Source: Silicimonas sp963779765 (GTDB lineage Bacteria > Pseudomonadota > Alphaproteobacteria > Rhodobacterales > Rhodobacteraceae). Taken from it: a DNA stretch of 64,000 bases. Position 1 is the first letter of the stretch. Every line of letters begins with the position of its first letter. The position numbers and the translations under genes are program-made. Positions 35,435 through 43,645 of the stretch are shown here, one piece after another. The DNA lies in the NCBI GenBank assembly GCA_963779765.1, contig CAVZZP010000001.1:186001-250000 (forward strand). The letters run 5' to 3'. The notes under the pieces are model-generated. The model saw only the letters and a list, made by a program, of their open reading frames with translations. It searched no databases and was not told the origin of the DNA.

Positions 35435-36726
35435 GAGACGATCACAGACGACTGATGGATAGGCTGCGGCAGGAGCATTCTCGTGCTTCGAACAAGGCTG
35501 TGACCGCCGCACCCGAACCCGTCGCGGCACCGGCTTTCGATTTCTCTGAGCACAAGTCCTTCAAGGAGATCCGGCTGATCGGTGCGACTGGCGCGACCCT
35601 GGGAATCGGTTCGCCGTTCTTCCGCCGCGTCCTGGCCGTCGATGGATCGCGGGTCTGCATCGACGGCGTCTGGCTGGATAATTACTGTTCCTATGACTAC
35701 GCGGGCCTGAATCAGGATCCGCGCATCGCGCAGGCTGTCACGGATGCGGTCGAGCGTTGGGGTGTCTCAGCCACCGCATCGCGCATTGTCGGGGGCGAAC
35801 GGGCGTTTCATGTCGAACTGGAAGATGCGATCGCGGATTTTCTCGGTGTCGAAAGTGCTCTGACGCTCGTTTCGGGACATGCAACCAACGTGGCTATCCT
35901 GCGCGCGCTTCTGGACTCGAAGGACGTGGTCTATCTGGATGCGCGGTCGCACAATTCGTTGTTCGAGGGCGTCATCGCGTCGGGCGCCAAGCACTTCACG
36001 TTCCCGCACAACGATCCCGAGGCACTTGCTTCCTTGTTATCGGCAACGCGCGCCAACCATAGGCACGCCATCATCGCGACCGAGGGCCTTTACTCGATGG
36101 ATGGCGATCTTGGCCGAGTCGACGACCTTCTTGCGCTGAAAGACGAACACAACGCTTGGCTTCTCGTCGACGAAGCCCACTCCTTGGGCGTCCTCGGAAA
36201 GACTGGACGCGGCATCGCCGAGCATCTGGGCATTGCACCGGAACGGATCGATATTCATATGGGCACGCTTTCGAAGTGCCTGTGTTCCTCTGGAGGCTAT
36301 GTCGCCGGGTCGAGACACCTCGTCGAGCTCCTCAAGCACAAGGCGCCGGGCTTTCTCTATTCCGTCGGCCTTTCGGCACCCGCTGCCGCGGGATCGCTGG
36401 CGGCGCTGTCAGTTTTGCGCTCAGATCCCAACCGTGTCGTCCGGCTGGAAGACCTCAGCCGCCATGCACTCGATCAGTTGAAGCGGGCCGGCATGGATTG
36501 CGGCCCATGTGCGGGCTATGCAGTCATTCCTGTCATGATCGGCGACTCGATACGGGCGTGCAGGGTGTCAAATGCCCTGTTCGATGCTGGAATTTACGCG
36601 GCGCCCATCATTGCCCCTGCCGTTCCCGATCAGTCGGCGCGGCTGAGATTCTTCATCACCGTCAACCACACTCGCGATCAGCTGGACCGGCTGGTGGACG
36701 TGCTGGCTGCGGAGTTGGCCGCATGA
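35431..36726 (+). CDS. rkpG: Alpha-oxoamine synthase (PLP, AONS/SPT-like), RkpG-like
   Basis: A 431-residue fold-type I PLP enzyme of the 2-amino-3-oxo synthase family (KBL, AONS, serine palmitoyltransferase). Features in order: NYCSYDYAGLNQDPRI, SGHATNVAILRALL, LDARSHNSLFEGVIASG, TEGLYSMDGDLG, VDEAHSLGVLGKTGRG, and the PLP Lys282 in GTLSKCLCSSGGYVAG. The family condenses an acyl thioester with an amino acid and releases CO2. The 40-residue N-terminal extension is poorly conserved in composition and may contact the PKS carrier domain. The start overlaps the PKS stop (ATGA), a tight coupling that supports joint action: the enzyme would off-load the ACP-bound chain. Its 3' end overlaps the convergent SDR gene by 49 bp. 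Confidence 0.87.
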   Translation: MRDDHRRLMDRLRQEHSRASNKAVTAAPEPVAAPAFDFSEHKSFKEIRLIGATGATLGIGSPFFRRVLAVDGSRVCIDGVWLDNYCSYDYAGLNQDPRIAQAVTDAVERWGVSATASRIVGGERAFHVELEDAIADFLGVESALTLVSGHATNVAILRALLDSKDVVYLDARSHNSLFEGVIASGAKHFTFPHNDPEALASLLSATRANHRHAIIATEGLYSMDGDLGRVDDLLALKDEHNAWLLVDEAHSLGVLGKTGRGIAEHLGIAPERIDIHMGTLSKCLCSSGGYVAGSRHLVELLKHKAPGFLYSVGLSAPAAAGSLAALSVLRSDPNRVVRLEDLSRHALDQLKRAGMDCGPCAGYAVIPVMIGDSIRACRVSNALFDAGIYAAPIIAPAVPDQSARLRFFITVNHTRDQLDRLVDVLAAELAA

Positions 36727-37511
36727 CTCCGTGCGCTTTCATTCAGGATGTCTGCGCGCAAAGCGAGGGTCAGGCGGTCGCCAAGCCCGGCAGGCAGCAG
36801 GGACAGAAGGTGACTTGCCAGCCAGAGGGTCACAGGGAAACGGACGTGCGCCCGACCCCGGTCGATGCCGTTTCGGATGTGCTTGGCTGCCAGCGCGGCG
36901 GACATCTTCATCGGCGTCGGGCCGTTGTGGATATCGGTCATCGGCGTGTCGACGAATCCCGCGGTCACGATTACCACTGTAACGCCAGATCCGTGAAGCG
37001 CCCGACGAAGCGCGGTGCCGTAAGCTGCAAGACCGGCCTTGCTGGACGAATAGCTGATCAGGTCGGGATGCGGCGCGATGGCCGCCAAGGACGACACCAG
37101 GGCAATGCGGCCACTGCCACGCTTGCGCATCTTCTCAATGACCTGCCTGTCGACATAGGCGGGGAAAGCGAGGTTCGCTTCGAGGACGTCATCAAAGGCA
37201 TCGTCGGGTTCAACTCCGCCCTGATTTCCGCATTTCGTTCCAGCGAGGTGAAGAACGAGGTCGACGGGATGTGCCGCGTCGAAAGTGCGAATGGCCTGGC
37301 TGATTGTTTTGCGATCCCGCGCTTCGCAAACCACACGGGTTACCGTGGCACCCGCAGCCTGGGCTTGTTCCGCTACTGCGTCAAGGCGTACCGCGTCGCG
37401 GCCGAAAAGCAGGAAGGCAACATCCGTGGCCGCATAACAGTCGACCAGCGCCCGCCCCAGCCCGCCGGAAGCACCCGTGACGACGATACTCCGAAATGAC
37501 CTGCGCTTCAC
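36678..37511 (-). CDS. rkpH: Short-chain dehydrogenase/reductase, RkpH-like
   Basis: A 277-residue classical SDR. The NAD(P)-binding motif is VVTGASGGLGRALVD, the catalytic set is Ser in ALVSSLAAIAPHP and Tyr-x-x-x-Lys in SYSSSKAGLAAYG, and the nucleotide-contact segment is TAGFVDTPMTDIHNGP. C-terminal hydrophobic residues (WLASHLLSLLPAGLG) could tie it to the membrane, as in 3-ketosphinganine-reductase-like SDRs. It would reduce the 3-keto group left by the oxoamine synthase. Two GTG codons are possible; 37511 is preferred because GGAGG lies five bases before it, 37514 is too close. It is on the opposite strand to rkpG and the kpsS-like gene, so a separate promoter is needed. Confidence 0.82.
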   Translation of the reverse strand: MKRRSFRSIVVTGASGGLGRALVDCYAATDVAFLLFGRDAVRLDAVAEQAQAAGATVTRVVCEARDRKTISQAIRTFDAAHPVDLVLHLAGTKCGNQGGVEPDDAFDDVLEANLAFPAYVDRQVIEKMRKRGSGRIALVSSLAAIAPHPDLISYSSSKAGLAAYGTALRRALHGSGVTVVIVTAGFVDTPMTDIHNGPTPMKMSAALAAKHIRNGIDRGRAHVRFPVTLWLASHLLSLLPAGLGDRLTLALRADILNESARSHAANSAASTSTSRSS

Positions 37512-37571
37512 CACATCCTCCGCGCCCTCTGTGTGCCCCGGCCGAGGTTAGCAGGTCTGGAGGCCTTCGAT

Positions 37572-38867
37572 ATGGGTGAAACGCGCGCCATATCTTCTGA
37601 CCCGGATCTTGGGGATTTTACCTTCATCAGCAGCGAGGCCCGTCAGAGGCGCGTTTTCCTCTTTCTCCAGGGACATCCCTCGCAGCTGTGGCGCGATCTT
37701 GCAAAGACGCTGACCGACAAGGGTCACCGTGTAGAGAAGGTGCACTTCTCTGTTGCGGACATCCTGTTCTGGAACCGCGCGGGAGGGCGATGGTTTCGCG
37801 GCCATCCCGAGGAGTGGAGAGGCTGGCTTGAAGGCACGCTGAAGGAGACGGGCACCACAGATATCGTCTATTACAATGATCGCTTCCCATACCATCGAAC
37901 CGCAATGGATGCGGGACAGGACCTGGGCCTGCGCACCTGGTGTCTTGAATTCGGTTATCTGCGCCCTGACTGGATCACGCTTGAACCAGGCGGCATGGGC
38001 GGCCTGTCACGCCTGCGGTCCGGATGTATTGAGCAACTTGCCTGTCTGGGCAAGACGCCGGACATGACGCCGCTCTATCAACACAGCTTCGCCACCGAAG
38101 CTTGGCACGAAGTGGTCTTCAATCTGGTTCAGTCCCTGACGCGCCCCCTGAACCAGAAATTCCAGGCCGATCGCCGACTGAATCCCGTTTTAGAGTACCT
38201 CGGTTGGTCCGGCCATCTGGTGCGTGCCAGACGTGACCGGCGCGATCTGGACCGGGTCGAAAGAGACGTGGCAAGTGCGACATATCCGTATTTCTTGGTG
38301 CCCCTGCAAATGGAAGGGGACTATCAAGTTCGGTCGTCCGACTATCCAACAATGGAAGCCTTTCTGGACGCCGTCTTCAGTTCGTTCAGCTTGTTCAGGC
38401 GTCCGACCTGTCACCTGCTTGTCAAGGCGCACCCCTTGGAAAGCGGCTTAAAAGACTGGCGGGCGGGGGTTCGCAGACTTGCGCGACGGCACGGCATAAG
38501 CGATTGCGTACACTTTGTCCGAGGCGGAAACCTGAGCCACTTTGCAGCCAGAAGCGAAGGCCTCGTCACGCTCAACTCCACCTCGGGCCTGGAATCCCTT
38601 CGCCTGGGTAGGCCGACAGTCGTACTGGGCCAAGCGGTCTATGAAAGGCCCGGTTTGACCCATCAGTCCGGTCTGGATCGTTTCTGGACCAACCCCGATC
38701 CCGTCGATCCGAGACGTTTGAGCGATTTTCTGAAAGCCCTGTCACTGATCCAAGTGAAGGGTAGCTTCTACAACAGGAAGGGTCGCAAACGCGCGGTCCA
38801 GGACTTGGCCAGACGCATGACAGACAACCAATCGCGAGCGCTTCACCGATTGCTGCCCCTAGCGTAG
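37572..38867 (+). CDS. rkpJ: KpsS-like capsule polysaccharide protein (RkpJ-like)
   Basis: A 431-residue soluble protein of the capsule polysaccharide synthesis family (KpsS/RkpJ). The opening RRVFLFLQGHPSQLWRDLAK and the HRVEKVHFSVADILFW stretch resemble the N terminus of KpsS, which in group 2 capsules builds the Kdo linker on the lipid anchor with KpsC. Later blocks HLLVKAHPLESG and LVTLNSTSGLESLRLGRPTV are the nucleotide-sugar half. ATG 37572 has GGAGG at eight bases; an upstream GTG at 37533 is possible but lacks a site. Its 3' end overlaps the convergent sulfotransferase-like gene by 9 bp. A KpsC partner is not in the window. Naming after rkpJ rests on gene order as well as family. Confidence 0.75.
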   Translation: MGETRAISSDPDLGDFTFISSEARQRRVFLFLQGHPSQLWRDLAKTLTDKGHRVEKVHFSVADILFWNRAGGRWFRGHPEEWRGWLEGTLKETGTTDIVYYNDRFPYHRTAMDAGQDLGLRTWCLEFGYLRPDWITLEPGGMGGLSRLRSGCIEQLACLGKTPDMTPLYQHSFATEAWHEVVFNLVQSLTRPLNQKFQADRRLNPVLEYLGWSGHLVRARRDRRDLDRVERDVASATYPYFLVPLQMEGDYQVRSSDYPTMEAFLDAVFSSFSLFRRPTCHLLVKAHPLESGLKDWRAGVRRLARRHGISDCVHFVRGGNLSHFAARSEGLVTLNSTSGLESLRLGRPTVVLGQAVYERPGLTHQSGLDRFWTNPDPVDPRRLSDFLKALSLIQVKGSFYNRKGRKRAVQDLARRMTDNQSRALHRLLPLA

Positions 38868-39881
38868 ACCCTTCCGAGCGATCGAACCGGCGTCCCATGC
38901 GGTTTTGGCGACACCGCGCGCAATGAATCCGGAATTCCTCAGGGCCGAGAACACCTTTGCCGGCCTGGCTGGCTCGTCGGAATCCTGCTCCGCGGTTTTG
39001 AACAAAATGCCGTCCGGACGTCCCAGATAATCGCGGGCAATCTGGGCGTACTGCGGTTCGAAACGGCGTCGGATTTCTGCGCGGATATCTGGCGACATCT
39101 TCGCGCCCCCGTGTGTCCCCCGGGCGCCTCTTTCCACGATGTGGACCAAAGCCGCTCGGAGGCTGTGGGGCAACGGTGACCGGCGCAGTTGACGGATGAG
39201 TACTAAGGCGTCGCTCGGAAGGCTTCCGTTCACAATCGGGGTTGGCCCCAATCTCTGCGCAGCGTCTTCGCGCTTGATCGCCTGCAGGAATTCGGTCCCT
39301 AGATCCGGCGCCTCGGCGTGCCGCTCGTACGGGCGGACGATGATATTCTCCTTGCCGATGTGCGCCGACCAGTCGTTCAGCAAGTCGGTATAGTCGATGT
39401 ACTGGCCCCTTCTGCGGTCCTGATGCTCGAGGTAGCCTCGGACGGTCATATCCCAAGGAAGATCTTCGACGGTGAGAAGGGCTTGCTTGACGAGCAATTC
39501 AAGCCAAGCCTCGTGACGGCGGAGAAACACGACCACCCGCGTGTCGTATCGAGAAAGGAACTCGGCCACTGGCGCGATGTCGCGCACAAGCATGAAGTAC
39601 TCGGCGCTGAGCACGACATCAGAGCAGCCCGACGCGGCGATCTCGGCGTGCAGGGCGGCCTTCAATTCTGCAGCATCCCTCATCGGTCTGTGGGACGGAT
39701 CGAAACCAAGGGCCGAGGCAAGTCCCATGTGCGACTGCCCGCCTTCACCTGATCGCCCTCGCCCGGCCATCGGGTAAAGAAGGCCAATTTCTGCGAGCGT
39801 ACCGTCAGACCGCGCCAGCACGTGCTGAAGCGCCGTAGTTCCTGTCTTGTTCGCCCCAATATGTAGAAAAACTCGCTTCAC
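38859..39881 (-). CDS. Sulfotransferase-family protein
   Basis: A 340-residue cytoplasmic protein. The N terminus VFLHIGANKTGTTALQHVLA is a textbook PAPS-binding P-loop (K-x-G-T-T). The strand-turn RVVVFLRRHEAWLELLVKQ, containing Arg, fits the 3'-phosphate site, and DYTDLLNDWSAHIGKENIIVRPYE is the usual mid-domain. It would transfer sulfate from PAPS to a sugar or lipid hydroxyl. It is transcribed leftward from a region with two CtrA-like boxes and faces the GT2/GT4 gene. With the sulfotransferase-like gene at 18.0-19.0 kb it suggests a sulfated surface polymer. Confidence 0.82.
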   Translation of the reverse strand: MKRVFLHIGANKTGTTALQHVLARSDGTLAEIGLLYPMAGRGRSGEGGQSHMGLASALGFDPSHRPMRDAAELKAALHAEIAASGCSDVVLSAEYFMLVRDIAPVAEFLSRYDTRVVVFLRRHEAWLELLVKQALLTVEDLPWDMTVRGYLEHQDRRRGQYIDYTDLLNDWSAHIGKENIIVRPYERHAEAPDLGTEFLQAIKREDAAQRLGPTPIVNGSLPSDALVLIRQLRRSPLPHSLRAALVHIVERGARGTHGGAKMSPDIRAEIRRRFEPQYAQIARDYLGRPDGILFKTAEQDSDEPARPAKVFSALRNSGFIARGVAKTAWDAGSIARKGLR

Positions 39882-39971
39882 TTAAAAAACTCGCCAAAGG
39901 ACTTGGAACGCGAGGTAAGGATACCCTAAAGACGCCTCGAAGTAGGTCACATTACAAAACTCTTAACCACA

Positions 39972-39987
39972 TTAACCAACTTTTAAC
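39972..39987 (+). promoter_or_regulatory. CtrA-type binding site 1 (TTAA-N7-TTAAC)
   Basis: TTAACCAACTTTTAAC matches the CtrA consensus exactly, with a further TTAAC half-site at 39963-39967. It lies about 90 bp upstream of the leftward sulfotransferase-like gene. Confidence 0.65.
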
Positions 39988-40056
39988 GCCGTTCTTCTCG
40001 ATTGAGCACTGTAACCCACGCAGAAACAGTTTATTGAAAGATGGCGCATTTAACTG

Positions 40057-40072
40057 TTAAGCACTTTTTAAC
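40057..40072 (+). promoter_or_regulatory. CtrA-type binding site 2 (TTAA-N7-TTAAC)
   Basis: TTAAGCACTTTTTAAC is a second exact match, 85 bp from the first, and its left half is part of a TTAACTGTTAA palindrome (40050-40060). It lies about 90 bp upstream of the rightward glycosyltransferase gene. The whole gap 39882-40159 is AT-rich and otherwise empty. Confidence 0.65.
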
Positions 40073-40159
40073 TAATCCTTTGTTCCCCAAAGCTCGTTGA
40101 CATGATAAAGGATTAAGGGCGAGATTTCTGGTGGTCGTTCCCCGGGGGTGGGGTGTGTT

Positions 40160-42670
40160 GTGTCTAGATTGAATGCTGCTTTTCGCGCTTTAGCGCGGTA
40201 TCACTGGTCGCGTTACACGTCTATCAAGTTTCGTCGACCGATCTTTTCAGACGATCTCAGCAAACCGGTGGGATACTTTGACCGTATTCAGGCGGCCGGT
40301 GGTTGTCTGTTTCTGGATGGATGGGTCCAGGCCGGTGAACTAGTCATAGAAACCGACCAGCATACAGCGATCGTACGTCCTGACATTCCGCGTCCGGACG
40401 TACCGTACCCAGGCGGAATGTCTGGATTTTCGTTGCGGATCGATGGATCTCAGTTGCTGCGTTATCGCCTAGGGGGCCAAAGGGTAACGCGCAGGGTGCG
40501 GCTGGCATCGCCAATTTCACACGCCTGGAAAGGTCTTCTCTCTCTTCTGTCACTTGCGCCATTCGGTTGGACCAACCGAAAGGACCTTATCAGCTACCTC
40601 TGCTTTGGTGATCCCCTGGCAGGCGACCGACTGGAATCGGCGCTTCATGCGCGGCAGATTATAAGCGCTGCACCAACGGCCGCGCCGGACCTATTCCAGC
40701 CGACATATCGCGAGCCGCAGCCTCTGGAGCCGGTCGATATCATTGTTCCGGTTCACAATGCCTATAGCGCGACTGAGAAGTGCTTGGCTTGTCTCGAAGC
40801 CCACACCTCGCCTCTTCATCGCATTCACCTGATTGACGATGCGTCGACCGATCCGCGAATTCGTCCGATGCTGCGTGCGTGGGTGGAACGGAACACGAAC
40901 GTTCGCCTTGTTGAGAACGATGTAAACAAGGGCTTTGTCGGCGCCGTGAATTCGGTTCTTGAGATCGCCGAACGCCACGTGATCCTTCTGAATTCCGACG
41001 CTTTTGTCACCCATGACTGGGTGGAACGCCTGATGGCGCCGATCAACGCGGATGAGAGTGTGGCAAGCGTAACTCCGCTGTCGAACGCCGCCGAGATCCT
41101 GAGCATTCCGGTCCTATGCGGGAAGACGCAACTCGAGGAAGGCGAAGCGGAGCGTATTGATCGAGCCGTGTCGCGCCTGAATCTCGAGGCAAGTTGCGCG
41201 ATGCTGCCGACCGGCGTCGGCTTCTGCTTGGCCCTCAGCCGTCACTGGCTTGAGGTTGAACCTTCGTTCGATCCAATATTTGGTAAAGGTTATGGCGAGG
41301 AAGTCGATTGGTGTCGCCGTGTCGCAGCACGTGGCGGACGGAACATCGGGCTTGGCAATCTGTTCGTAGAACATATCGGTGCCAGTTCCTTCGGATCATC
41401 TTCCGTCGACTTGAAACGTCATCATAATAGGATCATCTCGGACCGTTTCCCCGATTTTGAACGACAAGTACGCGAATTCCGTCGATCAGATCCGATGATC
41501 GGCCCACGCCTTGTTGCGACCCTCGCCCTGATTTCAAGCGAAGCACCCCTTCCAGTCTACCTGGCACACGATGCTGGAGGAGGTGCGGAGCTTTGGCTTC
41601 AGAAAGAGGTTCGAATGCATGCGGATCGCGGACAGCCCGTAGTGATCGTCCGCTCGCACCAGGCGGCCGGCCCGGTCTCAATTGAAATCACGATTGGAGA
41701 GAACCGCATCGAGGGCCTTGTCAGCCGCGAGGCACTGGCAGGCTACCTTGCGGTCCCAGACCGCATCGAGATGATCTACTCGTGTCTAGCCATGACCTCG
41801 GCGCCTCTTGAGATTCTAAGAATTTGTCGCGGTGCATTGCGGGCGCGCGACAAGCTAAAAGTCCTGTTTCACGACTACTTTCCGATCTGTCCGTCGCACA
41901 ACCTGATTGGTGCAAATGGACAGTTTTGCCGGCTGCCAATGGGTGATGCCTGCGAGACATGCTACGCCAAGCTCGCAGCTTCAAATGCTGCGTGGCCGGG
42001 AAGCGTCAAGCACTGGCAAGAGGAATGGCTGCCACTTTTGGAACGCGCGGACGCGATCGTGGCGTTCTCTAGTGCCAGCCGTGAGCTGATCCTCCGTGTC
42101 TGGCCTCAGCTTGCTGACCGTATTGGCGTGGAGCCGCATGTCATGGACTGGCTGCCGCCACGAATTACATCGGCGCGGGGGCCACGCCCTGTCATCGGGG
42201 TGCTGGGCGCGGTTGGATATCAAAAAGGCGCCGACGTTCTGCGAAGCTTGTCGCGTTCGTCACGCGGCGAGTTCGACATAGTGGTGATCGGGGATTTCGA
42301 CGAGAGCTTCTCAAGCCCGGGCATTCGCGTGCATGGAAAGTATCAACGGCACGAAATCGCGGCACTGGCACGAAAATATGGTGTGGATTTCTGGTTTATT
42401 CCTTCTATCTGGCCGGAAACTTTTTGTTTCGCCGCGCGCGAATGTCTGGCAACGGGTCTGCCCGTGGTAGGATTCGATCTTGGGGCACAGGGCGAAGCCT
42501 TGCGCGCCTCGAACTCAGGCGTCGTTCTACCGCGCGAAAGCTCGACAGAATATATCCTGGGTACCTTCCGAGAGTTGGCCACGGACTCACATCGAAGCGA
42601 GGGCCGTTGGATCGAGTTTCCCGCGTCTATCCCCGTCTCGTCGCACTCGGGATCCGCTTCAATGCAATAA
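40160..42670 (+). CDS. Two-domain glycosyltransferase (GT2 + GT4)
   Basis: A protein of about 836 residues. After a variable 180-residue N-terminal part comes a GT2 domain: VDIIVPVHNAYSATEKCLAC, LIDDASTDPRI, NKGFVGAVNSVL, then ILLNSDAFVTHDWVERL with the DxD-like position, and GEEVDWCRRVAARGGRN. The C-terminal half is GT4-like: LFHDYFPICPSHN, VIGVLGAVGYQKGADVLRSL, and IPSIWPETFCFAARECLATG with the Glu that contacts the sugar nucleotide. Two active sites in one chain suggest it adds two sugars in sequence. GTG 40160 has GGGGTGGGG six bases upstream; GTG 40148 would add four residues. Two CtrA boxes precede it. The 3' end overlaps the convergent GT gene by 12 bp. Confidence 0.85.
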   Translation: MSRLNAAFRALARYHWSRYTSIKFRRPIFSDDLSKPVGYFDRIQAAGGCLFLDGWVQAGELVIETDQHTAIVRPDIPRPDVPYPGGMSGFSLRIDGSQLLRYRLGGQRVTRRVRLASPISHAWKGLLSLLSLAPFGWTNRKDLISYLCFGDPLAGDRLESALHARQIISAAPTAAPDLFQPTYREPQPLEPVDIIVPVHNAYSATEKCLACLEAHTSPLHRIHLIDDASTDPRIRPMLRAWVERNTNVRLVENDVNKGFVGAVNSVLEIAERHVILLNSDAFVTHDWVERLMAPINADESVASVTPLSNAAEILSIPVLCGKTQLEEGEAERIDRAVSRLNLEASCAMLPTGVGFCLALSRHWLEVEPSFDPIFGKGYGEEVDWCRRVAARGGRNIGLGNLFVEHIGASSFGSSSVDLKRHHNRIISDRFPDFERQVREFRRSDPMIGPRLVATLALISSEAPLPVYLAHDAGGGAELWLQKEVRMHADRGQPVVIVRSHQAAGPVSIEITIGENRIEGLVSREALAGYLAVPDRIEMIYSCLAMTSAPLEILRICRGALRARDKLKVLFHDYFPICPSHNLIGANGQFCRLPMGDACETCYAKLAASNAAWPGSVKHWQEEWLPLLERADAIVAFSSASRELILRVWPQLADRIGVEPHVMDWLPPRITSARGPRPVIGVLGAVGYQKGADVLRSLSRSSRGEFDIVVIGDFDESFSSPGIRVHGKYQRHEIAALARKYGVDFWFIPSIWPETFCFAARECLATGLPVVGFDLGAQGEALRASNSGVVLPRESSTEYILGTFRELATDSHRSEGRWIEFPASIPVSSHSGSASMQ

Positions 42671-43645
42671 ACGAGACCAGAACGCGTATTGACGGGCCGC
42701 GTTGTCGACCGAAGTGATTGCGGCGCGATTACGTTTAGCGATGGCGGCCACCTCGCCCGGAGCGTTCAGCAGTTCCAGGATTCGGTCGGCCCAGCATCGC
42801 CAATCATTCTTTATCATAAGGCAGCGTCCAGCCTCTCCGGCGTCGCCGGCCGCTTCCCAAGCGTCCGACGCCAAAACCGCAGCCCCAAATTGATCGTACT
42901 CGAGCAGCTTATTGATCGAGCGGGCGCGATTGAATGCAGTGTCGCGGAGAGGGTAGAGGCCCAGAGTAAATGACCGGCCCGCCATCCAGCGGCGGTAGTC
43001 GCCCCACATTGCGCTTGGAACGCGTTCGACCTCCGCCATTTGGGCGAGATCGGGCGACAAGGTGATCTCGCGGGACACAACAAGCTTCACATCTCTTCGA
43101 TTGGATAGGACCGCTTTCACGGCAGGAAGCACCATCGAAATATCCTTGGCATGACTGCGGCCGCCGAGCATTGCGATAACCGGAGGATCGATAGCTAGCG
43201 GAACGCGGGCCGCCGTCGCACTTGACCAGAAAGGATCGACCAGTTCGATCCTCGTATTTGGGTAACAGGCTTGGTAGCGACGCTGAAGCGCCGCGGACGA
43301 CACGACGAAAAGGTCCGCGTGACGCTCGAGGCGTCTTGCGCCACGCGCGTCAACCCAAGCCAGTTTCAGTCGGTAATCCAACGGGACGGCACCCCATTCC
43401 AAGCCAGCACGCCAATCGTCATCGATGACGTAGATCAGACGGTCATGCGAGGGGAGCGTCGTGAGATTGGCGGCGTGACGGAAAACGATCAATGTGCGCC
43501 CGGCTTGGAAGACCGTCGGCGACAGACGCTGGACCCTACCGTCATCAAACATCCGGGCGCAAGACCATGCGAAATAAAGATCTGCGCTCGGCGAAGCCGC
43601 GGTTCCGAACAAGTGCGACAGTGGATCGGTGATCGCAGTGTTCAC
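42659..43645 (-). CDS. GT4-like glycosyltransferase
   Basis: A 328-residue protein of GT-B fold with weak family features: VIAMLGGRSHAKDISMVLPA at the start of the C-terminal domain, FTLGLYPLRDTAFNRARSIN, and KLLEYDQFGAAVLASD where the conserved Glu of GT4 enzymes would be. The N-terminal half has LIYVIDDDWRAGL and DLFVVSSAALQRRYQ. It likely adds a sugar to the capsule precursor. Its GTG start overlaps the stop of the kpsT-like gene (GTGA), so the two are one leftward unit. Confidence 0.75.
   Translation of the reverse strand: MNTAITDPLSHLFGTAASPSADLYFAWSCARMFDDGRVQRLSPTVFQAGRTLIVFRHAANLTTLPSHDRLIYVIDDDWRAGLEWGAVPLDYRLKLAWVDARGARRLERHADLFVVSSAALQRRYQACYPNTRIELVDPFWSSATAARVPLAIDPPVIAMLGGRSHAKDISMVLPAVKAVLSNRRDVKLVVSREITLSPDLAQMAEVERVPSAMWGDYRRWMAGRSFTLGLYPLRDTAFNRARSINKLLEYDQFGAAVLASDAWEAAGDAGEAGRCLMIKNDWRCWADRILELLNAPGEVAAIAKRNRAAITSVDNAARQYAFWSRLLH

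Noticed and set aside
36156..37499. 447-residue rightward ORF over the SDR gene
   Set aside because: Antisense to a complete SDR with all motifs; the product is Arg/Gly-rich without known fold.
40097..40102. TTGACA -35 element before the GT2/GT4 gene
   Set aside because: No -10 like hexamer at 16-18 bp, so no promoter is claimed there.
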